NCBI GenBank assembly: GCA_963695155.1
Contig: CAVOGD010000005.1
Coordinates: 248,001-312,000, forward strand
Length of the DNA: 64,000 nucleotides
Source: SG8-30 sp963695155
GTDB taxonomy: Bacteria > Pseudomonadota > Gammaproteobacteria > Steroidobacterales > Steroidobacteraceae
Reading direction: 5' to 3'
The position numbers and the translations under genes were made by a program. Shown here piece by piece: positions 35,595 to 44,412 of the stretch (its first letter is position 1; each line of letters begins with the position of its first letter). Below the pieces are notes generated by a model that made no database searches, had not been told where the DNA came from, and saw nothing but the letters and a program-made list of their open reading frames with translations.

Positions 35595-38069
35595 ATGTTG
35601 TCCGTCCTGTGGTTCCTGCTGTGGGTGATCGCCCTGCTGTGGCTCAGCTACCGCAAGTCGAGCCTCGCGACGGCCACGCTGACGCTGGGCGTGCTGCTCG
35701 CCGCCTACACGGCGTTCGGCGCCGCCGGCGTCTGGTGGAAGGCCTTCCTGTGGCTGGCGTTCGCGCCCGTCGCGCTGCTCAACGTGCGCCCGGTGCGCAT
35801 CCGCCTGATCAGCCGCCCGTTCCTGCGCGTGTACAAGCGCATGCTGCCGACCATGTCGTCCACCGAGCGGGAGGCGCTGGAGGCCGGCACCGTGTGGTGG
35901 GACGGCGAGCTCTTCACCGGCGACCCGGACTGGCAGAAGCTGCTCGAGGCCAGGCCGCCCAGGCTGAGCGCCGAGGAGCAGGCGTTCATCGATGGCCCGA
36001 CCGAGCAGCTGTGCCGCATGCTCGACGAGTGGGACATCACCCACCGCCGCACCGACATGCCGCCCGAGGTCTGGGACTTCCTGAAGACCCGGGGCTTCTT
36101 CGGCATGATCATTGCGAAGCGCTACGGCGGCCTCGAGTTCTCGACCTACGCCCACTCCTGCGTGCTGGTGAAGATCGGCAGCCGTTCCGGCGTCGCCTCC
36201 GCGACCGTCTCCGTGCTCAACTCCCTGGGCCCGGCCGAGCTGCTCAACCACTACGGCACCGAGGCGCAGAAGGACCACTACCTGCCGCGCCTCGCGCGTG
36301 GCGAGGAAGTGCCCTGTTTCGCGCTGACCGCGCCGCGCGCCGGCTCCGACGCCACCTCGATGCCCGACACCGGCATCGTCTGCCGGGGCATGTGGGAAGG
36401 CCGCGAGGTCCTCGGCCTCAGGCTCAATTTCTCCAAGCGTTACATCACGCTGGCGCCGGTTGCGACGCTGGTCGGCCTGGCGTTCCGCATGTTCGACCCG
36501 GACCGGCTGCTCGGCGACGAGCCCGACTGCGGCGTGACGGTGGCGCTGGTGCCGCGGGCGCTGCCGGGCGTCACCGCCGGCCGGCGTCATTTCCCGCTCA
36601 ACGTGCCGTTCCTGAACGGCCCCATCGAGGGCAAGGACGTGTTCGTGCCGCTCGACGCCATCGTCGGCGGGCCGAAGCTGGCGGGGCAGGGCTGGCGCAT
36701 GCTCGTCGAGCAGCTGTCGGTGGGCCGCTGCGTGTCGCTGCCGTCGAACACGACCGGCGGCTCCAAGGGCGCCGTGTATTCGACCGGCGCCTACGCGCGC
36801 ATCCGCCGCCAGTTCGCGCTGCCGATCGGCAAGTTCGAGGGCGTGGAGACGATCGTCGCGCGCATGGCCGGCAACGTCTACATCATGGACGCCGCCCGCT
36901 CCGTCACGATCGGCGCCATTGACGGCGGCGAACAGCCGGCCGTTCCCTCCGTCATCCTCAAGTACCACCTGACCGAACTCGCCCGCGCCATCGTCATCGA
37001 CGGCATGGACGTGCAGGGCGGCAAGGGCATCTGCCTCGGGCCGAAGAACTACCTCGGCCGCGGCTACCAGATGGCGCCGGTCGCCATCACCGTCGAGGGT
37101 GCGAACGTGCTGACCCGCAACCTGATCATCTTCGGCCAGGGCGCCGTACGCTGCCACCCGTGGGTGCTCAAGGAGATGCTGGCGGCACGCAATCCCGACA
37201 AGGCGCGCGGCGTCGCGGACTTCGACGCCGCGCTGTTCGGCCACATCGGCTTCACGGTGTCCAACGCGGTGCGCTCGCTGTTCATGGCGCTGACGCTGGC
37301 GCGCATCACCCGCACGCCGGTGTCCGGGCCCACGGCCCGCTACTACGAGCACATCAACCGGTTCAGCGCCTCGTTCGCCTTCGCGACCGACGTGGCCATG
37401 CTGTCGCTGGGCGGCTACCTCAAGAAGAAGGAGAACCTCTCGGCGCGGCTCGGCGACGTACTGTCCTGCATGTACCTGGCCTCGATGGTGCTCAAGCACT
37501 ACGAGAACCAGGGCCGGCAGGCGGACGACCTGCCGCTGGTCGAGTACGCCTGCCGCGCCCTGCTGTACAAGGCCCAGGAGCAGCTGCACGGCTTCCTGCG
37601 CAACTTCCCGGTGCGCTGGCTGGCGGCCGCCATGCGGTTCTTCATCTTCCCGCGCGGCCTCACCTATTTCGCACCCGGCGACCGGCTGGGCCGCTCGGTG
37701 GCGGAACTCGTCATGCAGCCCGGCGAGGCGCGCGAGCGGCTGTGTCACGGCATCTACAAGACGCTCGAGCCGACCAATCACCTCGGCCTGGTGCAGGAAG
37801 CGCTGGTGCTGGCCGTCGCCGCCGAGCCGATCGAGAAGCGGATCCGCGTGGACGGCATCAAGACCGGCCTGGTCACGGCCCTCGACCTGCCCGGCCAGAT
37901 CGAGCAGGCGCTGGCCGCCCGTGTCATCACCCCGGCCGAGGCCGCCCAGCTGCGGGAGTACGACCGCAAGATCATGGACATCATCCATGTGGACGACTTC
38001 ACGACCGACGAGCTGACGGCGGGCCAGGGGGAATCGGGGCCGGCGGAGCTGGCGAGCCGGGTCGCCTGA
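35595..38069 (+). CDS. fadE: FadE-type acyl-CoA dehydrogenase
   Basis: An 824-residue flavoenzyme for the first step of fatty-acid beta-oxidation (acyl-CoA to trans-2-enoyl-CoA). ATG 35595 has a GGAG ribosome site and opens with two hydrophobic helices (LSVLWFLLWVIALLWLS and LTLGVLLAAYTAF), as in E. coli FadE (814 aa), suggesting membrane attachment. The dehydrogenase core follows (about 100-560: RYGGLEFSTYAHS, FALTAPRAGSDATSMPD, GMDVQGGKGICLGPKNYLG). The DUF1974-type C-terminal region runs to the end. It is a single-gene unit with its own terminator. The electron partner (ETF) is not in the window. Confidence 0.95.
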   Translation: MLSVLWFLLWVIALLWLSYRKSSLATATLTLGVLLAAYTAFGAAGVWWKAFLWLAFAPVALLNVRPVRIRLISRPFLRVYKRMLPTMSSTEREALEAGTVWWDGELFTGDPDWQKLLEARPPRLSAEEQAFIDGPTEQLCRMLDEWDITHRRTDMPPEVWDFLKTRGFFGMIIAKRYGGLEFSTYAHSCVLVKIGSRSGVASATVSVLNSLGPAELLNHYGTEAQKDHYLPRLARGEEVPCFALTAPRAGSDATSMPDTGIVCRGMWEGREVLGLRLNFSKRYITLAPVATLVGLAFRMFDPDRLLGDEPDCGVTVALVPRALPGVTAGRRHFPLNVPFLNGPIEGKDVFVPLDAIVGGPKLAGQGWRMLVEQLSVGRCVSLPSNTTGGSKGAVYSTGAYARIRRQFALPIGKFEGVETIVARMAGNVYIMDAARSVTIGAIDGGEQPAVPSVILKYHLTELARAIVIDGMDVQGGKGICLGPKNYLGRGYQMAPVAITVEGANVLTRNLIIFGQGAVRCHPWVLKEMLAARNPDKARGVADFDAALFGHIGFTVSNAVRSLFMALTLARITRTPVSGPTARYYEHINRFSASFAFATDVAMLSLGGYLKKKENLSARLGDVLSCMYLASMVLKHYENQGRQADDLPLVEYACRALLYKAQEQLHGFLRNFPVRWLAAAMRFFIFPRGLTYFAPGDRLGRSVAELVMQPGEARERLCHGIYKTLEPTNHLGLVQEALVLAVAAEPIEKRIRVDGIKTGLVTALDLPGQIEQALAARVITPAEAAQLREYDRKIMDIIHVDDFTTDELTAGQGESGPAELASRVA

Positions 38070-38096
38070 TCCCCAAAACGGCGGGGCATGGCCGCG

Positions 38097-38123
38097 GCGG
38101 GCCGGGTGCGGCCCGCTTTTCTT
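38097..38123 (+). terminator. Intrinsic terminator of fadE
   Basis: An 8-bp stem, GCGGGCCG with CGGCCCGC, around the loop GGTG, followed by TTTTCTT. It lies 28 bases after the fadE stop and just ahead of the feo control region. Confidence 0.85.
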
Positions 38124-38154
38124 GCTGAAATGAGCAATTAGACCTACCTTCGGT

Positions 38155-38176
38155 AAATGCTAACGATTATCATTTA
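38155..38176 (+). promoter_or_regulatory. Fur box upstream of feoA
   Basis: The stretch AAATGCTAACGATTATCATT closely follows the 19-bp Fur consensus (GATAATGATAATCATTATC), with the right half ATTATCATT intact. It lies about 40 bases before feoA, in an AT-rich pocket in otherwise GC-rich DNA. Iron-dependent repression of the feo operon is the expected outcome. Confidence 0.78.
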
Positions 38177-38211
38177 GACCCTGATTAGCATGGGCCGCTC
38201 CGGAGGTCCGC

Positions 38212-38526
38212 ATGTCCATTCACCTGCACGAATACGCCGGCGACGCCCCACCGGTGGCGCTGTCCACCCTGCGCAAGGGCGACGCCGCCGTGGTGCTGGG
38301 CATCCAGGACGGCCGTGAGGACCTTGGTGACGAGGTCCGTTCCACGCTGGCGCAGCGCCTGCTGGAGCTGGGCTTCATTCCGGGCGAGCCGGTCGAGGTC
38401 ATCGGCACGATCTGGCCGGGACAGGACCCCATGGCGGTACGGCTGGGGCGCAGCATGTTCGCGCTGCGCAACCGTGAGGCCGCCGCAGTGACCGTCGCGG
38501 TCACGAACGGCAAGCACCGGCGATGA
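38212..38526 (+). CDS. feoA: Ferrous iron transport protein A
   Basis: A 104-residue cytosolic SH3-like protein that assists FeoB. The core VALSTLRKGDAAVV...LAQRLLELGFIPGEPVEVI...PMAVRLGRSMFALRNREAAAV is a standard FeoA domain with about 20 extra N-terminal residues. Strong ribosome site GGAGG. The stop overlaps the feoB start (ATGA). Under a Fur box. Confidence 0.95.
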   Translation: MSIHLHEYAGDAPPVALSTLRKGDAAVVLGIQDGREDLGDEVRSTLAQRLLELGFIPGEPVEVIGTIWPGQDPMAVRLGRSMFALRNREAAAVTVAVTNGKHRR

Positions 38527-40396
38527 CCGCCGGCGCCGTCGCCGAGTTGCGGCTCGCGCTGCTCGGAGTCCCCAATTCGGGCAAGACGGCCCTGTTCAAC
38601 CGGCTCACGGGCAGCCACCAGAAGGTGGCCAACTACGCGGGCGTCACGGTCGAGCGCAAGGAGGGCCGTTTCACGGGCCCGCGCAGCGGCCGCAGCTACC
38701 GGATCCTGGACCTGCCCGGCGCCTACAGCCTGACGCCCACCTCGCTGGATGAAGCCATCGCCCGCGACGCTGTGCTCGGCCGGCTGGCCGGCGAGCCGGC
38801 ACCCGAGGTGGTCATCTGCGTCGTGGACGCCACCAACCTGCGGCTCAACCTGCGGCTGGTGCTGGAGCTGGCGCGGCTCGACATCCCGGTGGTCGTCGCG
38901 CTCAACATGAGCGACGTGGCGCAGGCGCGCGGCTACCACCTCGACGCGAAGGCGCTGGAGGCCGAGATCGGCCTGCCGGTCGTCGAGACCGTCGCGGTGG
39001 CCGCCCACGGCGCACAGTCGCTGATCGAGCACCTCGACGCGCGCCCGCCGCCGCGCGCCGCGCGCCGCCACGCGTCTATCGCGACCCGACGCCGGAGCAG
39101 GTCGTCGACACGCAGCGCGAGGCGCGGCGCATCCTCGACCGCATCGGCTACCGCGAGCCGGTCCGCCAGCGCGCCCTGCAGCGCCTGGACGCCGTCGTGA
39201 TGCACCCGGTGCTGGGCCTGTTCCTGCTGGCAGGCTTGCTGTTCGCGATCTTCCAGGCGGTGTTCAGCTGGGCGGCGCTGCCCATGGACCTGATCGACGC
39301 CGCCGTGTCGTGGCTCGGCGGGTGGCTGCACGGCGCGCTGCCGGCGGGGCCGCTGAAGAGCCTGCTGGTGGACGGCATCATCGCCGGCGCGGGCAGCGTC
39401 CTGGTCTTCCTGCCGCAGATCCTGATCCTGTTCCTGTTCATCCTGGCACTGGAGGAGAGCGGCTACCTGCCGCGGGCCGCGTACCTGCTGGACCGCGTCA
39501 TGGGCAGCGTCGGTCTGTCGGGCCGCGCCTTCATCCCGCTGCTGTCGAGCTTCGCCTGCGCCGTGCCGGGCATCATGGCGACGCGCACCATCCCGAACGT
39601 TCGCGACCGCATGGCGACCATCATGATCGCGCCGCTGATGACCTGTTCCGCGCGCCTGCCCGTGTACGCGCTGCTGATCGGCGCGTTCATCCCGGCGCAG
39701 CAGGTCGGCGTGTTCAACATGCAGGGGCTCGTGCTGTTCTCGCTGTACATCGCTGGCGTGGTCGCCGCGCTGGCGGTCGCGGTCGTGCTCAAGCGCACGG
39801 CGCTCAAGGCCAGTTACCACCCGCTGCTGCTGGAGTTGCCCGAGTACCACTGGCCCAGCCTGCGCAACCTCACGATCGGGCTCTGGGAACGGGCGCGCAT
39901 CTTCCTGCGCCGCGTCGGCACCATCATCCTCTCGATGATGGTCGTGCTGTGGTTCCTGGGCAGTTACCCCGCGCCGCCCGCCGGCTCGACGATGCCGGCC
40001 ATCTACCACAGCTTCGCCGGCATGATCGGCCGCGCCCTCGAGGTCGTGCTCGCGCCGATCGGCTTCAACTGGCAGATCTCGATCGCGCTGGTGCCGGGCC
40101 TCGCGGCGCGCGAGGTCGCGGTCGGCGCGCTGGGCACCGTCTACTCGCTGTCCGCCGCCGACGACACCGTCACCGCAACGCTGACGCCCATGATCGCCGG
40201 CTCCTGGAGCCTGGCGACGGCGCTGTCGCTGCTGGCCTGGTACGTCTTCGCACCGCAGTGCCTGGCCACGCTGGTGGTCGTGAAGCGCGAGACCGGCGGC
40301 TGGCGCTACCCGCTGGCGATGGCGGGTTACCTGTTCGGGCTCGCGTACCTGGGCGCGTTCGCGACCTATCGCATCGCGCTGGCCTTCGGAGCGTGA
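38523..40396 (+). CDS. feoB: Ferrous iron transporter FeoB (frameshifted as read)
   Basis: GTP-dependent inner-membrane Fe(II) importer. It is read in two frames: 38523-39200 holds the G domain (GVPNSGKT, YAGVTVERKEG, DLPGAYSLTP, LNMSDVA) and 39197-40396 holds the membrane core (two Gate motifs, for example SFACAVPGIMATRTI, and AAREVAVGALGTVYSL). Between about 39045 and 39075, in a run of GCC/GCG triplets, the frame slips. Reading the downstream frame backward gives a sensible linker (RVYRDPTPEQVV, RRILDRIGYRE) that the upstream frame lacks. The span is 3n+2, so one base is missing. The restored length of about 624 aa suits the short FeoB type. As it stands, the product would be split. feoA overlaps its start. 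Confidence 0.92.
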
Positions 40397-40398
40397 TC

Positions 40399-40644
40399 AT
40401 GTGGCAGACCGCCCTCGTCATCGTGATCGTCGCGGTGAGCGCCGTGTATGCGACGTGGCTGCTGCTGCCGGCACCGGTGCGCACGCGCCTCGCCGGCCGC
40501 ATGGCGGCCCGCGTGCCGCCCGGCCGGCTGCGGCAGTGGCTGCAACGCAAGGCGCGGCCGACCGCGCCGCCGACCGGCTGCGAAGCCTGCCCACAGTCGC
40601 GAATCGAGCCGCCGGGCCCGGGCACGCCGCCACCGCCCCCATGA
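40399..40644 (+). CDS. Short membrane protein following feoB (DUF6587-like)
   Basis: An 81-residue protein that starts 2 bases after the feoB stop. It has one membrane helix (ALVIVIVAVSAVYATWLLLP, about 4-23), a basic stretch with several Arg and a tail holding a CEAC cysteine pair, then a proline-rich end. Small single-helix proteins with a C-terminal cysteine cluster are common after feoB in Xanthomonadales and may stand in for FeoC. The family name is from memory and tentative; position supports a role with FeoB. Confidence 0.65.
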   Translation: MWQTALVIVIVAVSAVYATWLLLPAPVRTRLAGRMAARVPPGRLRQWLQRKARPTAPPTGCEACPQSRIEPPGPGTPPPPP

Positions 40645-40759
40645 GATAGACTCGCGGCACAGGGGCAACAGGCAGCACGGCCGGTCCCACGATGACGCAG
40701 CTTTCCGCCACCTGGACGCCGTTCCCCGCGGTCACCCGCGCACCGCGGTCCCGCACGCC

Positions 40760-41887
40760 GTGAACGAGCACCGCGCCATCCTGCACGTGGACATGGACGC
40801 GTTCTTCGCGTCCGTCGAGCAACTCGACGACCCCGAGCTCGCCGGCAAGCCGGTGGTCGTGGGCGGCACGGGCGGCCGCGGCGTCGTGGCCGCGGCCAGT
40901 TACGAGGCGCGCCGTTTCGGCATCCACTCGGCGATGCCCATGCGCGAGGCGCTCAGGCGCTGCCCCCACGCCAGCTGCGTCCGCCCGCGCATCAAGCGCT
41001 ACAAGGAGGTGTCGCAGCAGGTCTTCGGCGTCTTCGACGAGTTCACCCCCCTGGTCCAGGGCCTGTCGCTCGACGAGGCCTATCTCGACGTCAGCCACCG
41101 CTGCAACGGGCTGGCGGAGGCCGCGGCCATCGCCCGCACCATCAAGCGAAAGATCCTCGAGCGCACCGCGCTGACCGCCTCGGTGGGCGTCGCGCACAAC
41201 AAGCTGCTGGCCAAGCTCGCCTCCGAGATGAACAAGCCGGACGGCCTGACCGTGATCCGCCCGCAGGACGTCGAGGCCATCCTGGACCCGCTGCCCGTGC
41301 GGCGCCTGCACGGCATCGGCAAGCGCACCACCGAACGCCTGGAGGAACAGGGCCTGTACACGCTGGGCCAGCTCAGGCGCGCACCAGAGTCCGTGCTGTG
41401 GCCGCTGTTCCGGCGCGACACGCGGACCATGCGCGAACGCGCCGCCGGCCTGGACGATCGCCCGGTCGTGGCCGACAGCACGCTGAAGCAGGTCAGCGCG
41501 GAGGAGACCTTCGAGGCCGACCTGCGCGACCACGAGGAGTTGTATCGCCGGCTCGACGCCCTCGCCGGGGTCACGACTGCACGGCTGCGCGACCGGCAGC
41601 TCAAGGCCGGGCAGGTCTTCATCAAGGTGCGCCAGCGGGATTTCGTGACGTTCACGCGGCAGCGCAGCTTCACGCCGCCCACCCAGGAGCGGCGGCTGAT
41701 TGCCGAGGTGGCCGGCGCGCTGCTGCGGCGCTGGTTCGAGGACCACCCCCGCGTGGCCGTGCGCCTGCTCGGCGTCGGTGTCAGCCACCTCTCGCCGGCG
41801 CGGCAGCTGGACCTGTTCGGCGGCGGAGGCGGCGGAGGGGTCAGACCCCCGGGCGGGTCAGACCCCAGCCCCGGAGAAGGAGTCTGA
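40760..41887 (+). CDS. dinB: DNA polymerase IV
   Basis: A 375-residue Y-family translesion polymerase. GTG 40760 gives the conserved lead ILHVDMDAFFASVE with catalytic Asp11, and SLDEAYLD holds Asp105 and Glu106. The palm, fingers, thumb (HGIGKRTTERLEEQG helix-hairpin-helix) and little-finger domains are all present. The clamp-binding motif QLDLF is close to the C-terminus. After it comes a poly-Gly run and a tail (VRPPGGSDPSPGEGV) encoded by the GGGGTCAGACCCC repeat, which also supplies the stop codon. No LexA box was noticed. Confidence 0.93.
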   Translation: MNEHRAILHVDMDAFFASVEQLDDPELAGKPVVVGGTGGRGVVAAASYEARRFGIHSAMPMREALRRCPHASCVRPRIKRYKEVSQQVFGVFDEFTPLVQGLSLDEAYLDVSHRCNGLAEAAAIARTIKRKILERTALTASVGVAHNKLLAKLASEMNKPDGLTVIRPQDVEAILDPLPVRRLHGIGKRTTERLEEQGLYTLGQLRRAPESVLWPLFRRDTRTMRERAAGLDDRPVVADSTLKQVSAEETFEADLRDHEELYRRLDALAGVTTARLRDRQLKAGQVFIKVRQRDFVTFTRQRSFTPPTQERRLIAEVAGALLRRWFEDHPRVAVRLLGVGVSHLSPARQLDLFGGGGGGGVRPPGGSDPSPGEGV

Positions 41888-41952
41888 CCCCGCAGGGGTC
41901 TGACTCCTCCAGAACGAGCGGGAGTCTGACCCCGCAGGGGTCTGACTCCTCC
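41836..41952. repeat. GGGGTCAGACCCC-family palindromic repeat cluster, site 2
   Basis: Starts inside the 3' end of dinB (GGGGTCAGACCCC and GGGTCAGACCCC) and continues after its stop. It includes two identical 32-bp copies at 41879-41910 and 41921-41952, each a hairpin of GGAGTCTGACCCC / GGGGTCTGACTCC around GCA. It is related to the element at 28560-28635. No gene lies between here and exeA at 42094. Confidence 0.85.
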
Positions 41953-42093
41953 TGGTCATCCGGAACGGCAGCCGGCTTCAGCCACTGCAGCCCGCAGGGG
42001 TCAAACGCCGCACAGGAGCCCCTCTTTGCAGCGTTCGGCGCGAGCAGGCATCATTGTCGCCCCCCGGAACCGGGACGGGTCGCGTAAGCGCCT

Positions 42094-43719
42094 ATGTACA
42101 CGAGCTTTTTTGGCCTGACCGAGAAGCCTTTCGCGATCACGCCGGACCCTCGCTACCTCTACCTGAGCGAGCGGCACGCGGAAGCGCTGGCGCACCTGTC
42201 CTACGGCATCCAGGAATCGGGCGGCTTCATCCAGCTCACCGGCGAGGTGGGCACGGGCAAGACCACGGTGGTGCGCAGCCTGCTGCAGCGGCTGCCCGCC
42301 AACTGCGACATGGCGCTGATCCTCAACCCGCGGATCACGCCGCCCGAGTTCCTGCTCGCCATCTGCGACGAGCTGCACGTCCCGGTGGCCGAGCCCCACA
42401 CGAACAGCGTCAAGGCGCTGGTCGACCTGCTCACCGGCTTCCTGCTGGACGCCCACTCGCGCGGCCGCCGCGTCGTGCTGATGGTCGACGAGGCCCAGAA
42501 CCTGAGCCCGGACGTGCTGGAGCAGGTGCGCCTGCTGACCAACCTCGAGACGGCCACCCACAAGCTGCTGCAGATCATCCTGGTGGGCCAGCCGGAACTC
42601 CGCGAGGTGCTGGACCGCACCGAGCTGCGGCAACTCGCGCAGCGCATCACGGGCCGCTATCACCTCGAGGCGCTGTCGCGTCCGGAGACGATCGCCTACA
42701 TCAAGCACCGCCTGCGCGTGGCGGGTGCCACCGTGGACATCTTCGCGCCCGGTGCCCTGCGCGAGGTCCACCGCGTCTCGGGCGGCATCCCGCGCATCAT
42801 CAACGTGGTCTGCGATCGCGCGCTGCTCGGCGCCTTCACCCGCGACGAACACCGCGTGGCGCCGCCGCTGGTGCGGCGCGCCGCCGCCGAGATCTACGGC
42901 CGCCCGGTGCTGCCGCCCTGGGTGCGCACGGCCGCCGCCGCGGGCGCGGGCGCCGGCATTGCCCTGCTCGCCCTCGTGGCCTGGCAGTCGTTCCTCGCGC
43001 CGCGGATCACCGACCCGCCCGTTGCAGCGGCGGCGCCCCCGGCACCGGCCGTCGTCGCGGAACAACCGCCCGCGGCCGTCCGGTCGCAGCCGCTCGGTGC
43101 GCTGCTTGCGGAGTCCACGGCCACCACCAGCACCGACGGCGCCTTCGCCGAACTCCTGTCCCTGTGGGGCGCCAGCTACGTACCGGGCGCCGCGCGCCCC
43201 TGCGACCAGGTGGCCGACCAGGGCCTGCAGTGCGTGGCGCAGCGTGGCACGTTCGCGCAATTGAAGCTCATCGACCGCCCGGCCATCCTGTCGCTGCTGG
43301 ACGCCGCGGGCACCGAGCACCACATCGTGCTGGAAACGCTGGACGGCGACCGCGCGCGACTCGTCATCGGCGCCGCGCGCCAGGAAGTCCCGCTCGCGGA
43401 ACTCGCCGACCGCTGGTTCGGCGAGTTCCTCGTGATCTGGCGGCCCAGCATCCCGCTGGCCAAGGAACTGCGCGTGGGCATGCGCGGCGACGACGTACGC
43501 TGGCTGCGCGCGGGCCTTGCGCGGCTGGACGAACAGCCCGCGGCCACCGACAGCCCGGAGCTGTTCGACGGCGGACTCGAGCGCATGGTGAAGGACTTCC
43601 AGCGCAGCAGGCGGCTGGTCGTGGATGGCATCGCCGGCGTACAGACCCAGCTGGTGCTCGACTCGGCCATCGGCGTGCCGGGCGCCCCGACCCTCGGCCC
43701 GACCGGGGGTGGCGCGTGA
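42094..43719 (+). CDS. exeA: ExeA/GspA-like AAA ATPase with peptidoglycan-binding domain
   Basis: A 541-residue protein. The N-terminal AAA domain has MYTSFFGLTEKPFAITPDP, the usual lead, Walker A GEVGTGKT (50-57) and Walker B VVLMVDEAQ with Asp132-Glu133. One membrane helix follows at about 277-297, then a periplasmic region ending in a PG_binding_1 domain (LRVGMRGDDVRWLRAGL...VDGIAGVQTQLVL). ExeA works with ExeB to insert the type II secretin through the peptidoglycan. No secretin or other gsp genes are in the window. The next gene (gspB) overlaps by 4 bases, as expected for the pair. Confidence 0.92.
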   Translation: MYTSFFGLTEKPFAITPDPRYLYLSERHAEALAHLSYGIQESGGFIQLTGEVGTGKTTVVRSLLQRLPANCDMALILNPRITPPEFLLAICDELHVPVAEPHTNSVKALVDLLTGFLLDAHSRGRRVVLMVDEAQNLSPDVLEQVRLLTNLETATHKLLQIILVGQPELREVLDRTELRQLAQRITGRYHLEALSRPETIAYIKHRLRVAGATVDIFAPGALREVHRVSGGIPRIINVVCDRALLGAFTRDEHRVAPPLVRRAAAEIYGRPVLPPWVRTAAAAGAGAGIALLALVAWQSFLAPRITDPPVAAAAPPAPAVVAEQPPAAVRSQPLGALLAESTATTSTDGAFAELLSLWGASYVPGAARPCDQVADQGLQCVAQRGTFAQLKLIDRPAILSLLDAAGTEHHIVLETLDGDRARLVIGAARQEVPLAELADRWFGEFLVIWRPSIPLAKELRVGMRGDDVRWLRAGLARLDEQPAATDSPELFDGGLERMVKDFQRSRRLVVDGIAGVQTQLVLDSAIGVPGAPTLGPTGGGA

Positions 43720-44405
43720 GCTTCATCCTCGACGCGTTGCGCAAGTCGGAGCACGAGCGGCAACGCCGGGCCGGTCCCGCCGTCGCCGACATGGCCGTGG
43801 TTCCGCCACGTTCCGCGACGCCGTGGGTGCTGTCCATCGTGGGCGCACTGCTGCTGGTCAATCTCGCGGCCGTCGCCTGGTTCCTGCTGCGGGACGAAGC
43901 GCCGGCGAGCGGCGCGGTCGTGTTACCCGCGGTCGTCGCGCCGGCGGATTCCGGCGTCGCAGCGCGGCCGGTCGAGAGCGCCGCACCGGCAGGCGGGCCG
44001 TCGCCCGCGGTGCGGCCGCTGGTGGCCGAGGCGCTGCCCGCCGCGTCACTGCCCGCACCCGACGCCATGCCGCCGGCGGCGCCCGATCCGTTGCTTCTGC
44101 CGCCCGCGCCGCGCGCGGCCGCGCAACAGCCGATGATCGCGTCGAACCTGCCGGTGTCCCCGGGCGCCACCGACGCCGTCCCGCGCCTCGACACGCTTTC
44201 GCCCCAGGCGACCGCCGGCCTGCCCGTCCTCAACCTCGACCTGCACATCTTCGCCAGCGACCCGGCGCAACGCGCCGTTTTCATCAACGGCCGGCGCTAC
44301 CGGGAAGGCGACTCGCTGCCCGAGGGCGTCGACGTCGTTGCCATCACCACCGACGGCGCCGTGCTGCGCCACCGCGGCCAGCGGTTCCTGCTCTCCCGCC
44401 CGTAG
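43716..44405 (+). CDS. gspB: GspB/ExeB-like general secretion protein B
   Basis: A 229-residue protein starting at GTG 43716, which overlaps the exeA stop (GTGA). It begins SFILDALRKSEHERQR, the typical GspB lead, has one membrane helix (about 34-55), a long Ala/Pro linker and a C-terminal GspB domain (LNLDLHIFASDPAQRAVFINGRRY...GVDVVAI). It partners ExeA in secretin assembly. The stop precedes the FakA/FakB-like gene by 7 bases. Confidence 0.92.
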   Translation: MSFILDALRKSEHERQRRAGPAVADMAVVPPRSATPWVLSIVGALLLVNLAAVAWFLLRDEAPASGAVVLPAVVAPADSGVAARPVESAAPAGGPSPAVRPLVAEALPAASLPAPDAMPPAAPDPLLLPPAPRAAAQQPMIASNLPVSPGATDAVPRLDTLSPQATAGLPVLNLDLHIFASDPAQRAVFINGRRYREGDSLPEGVDVVAITTDGAVLRHRGQRFLLSRP

Positions 44406-44412
44406 CCGCGCC

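Noticed and set aside
34509..37988. 1159-codon minus-strand frame opposite mdh and fadE
   Set aside because: Shadow of two well-supported genes; His/Arg/Gly-rich without recognisable domains.
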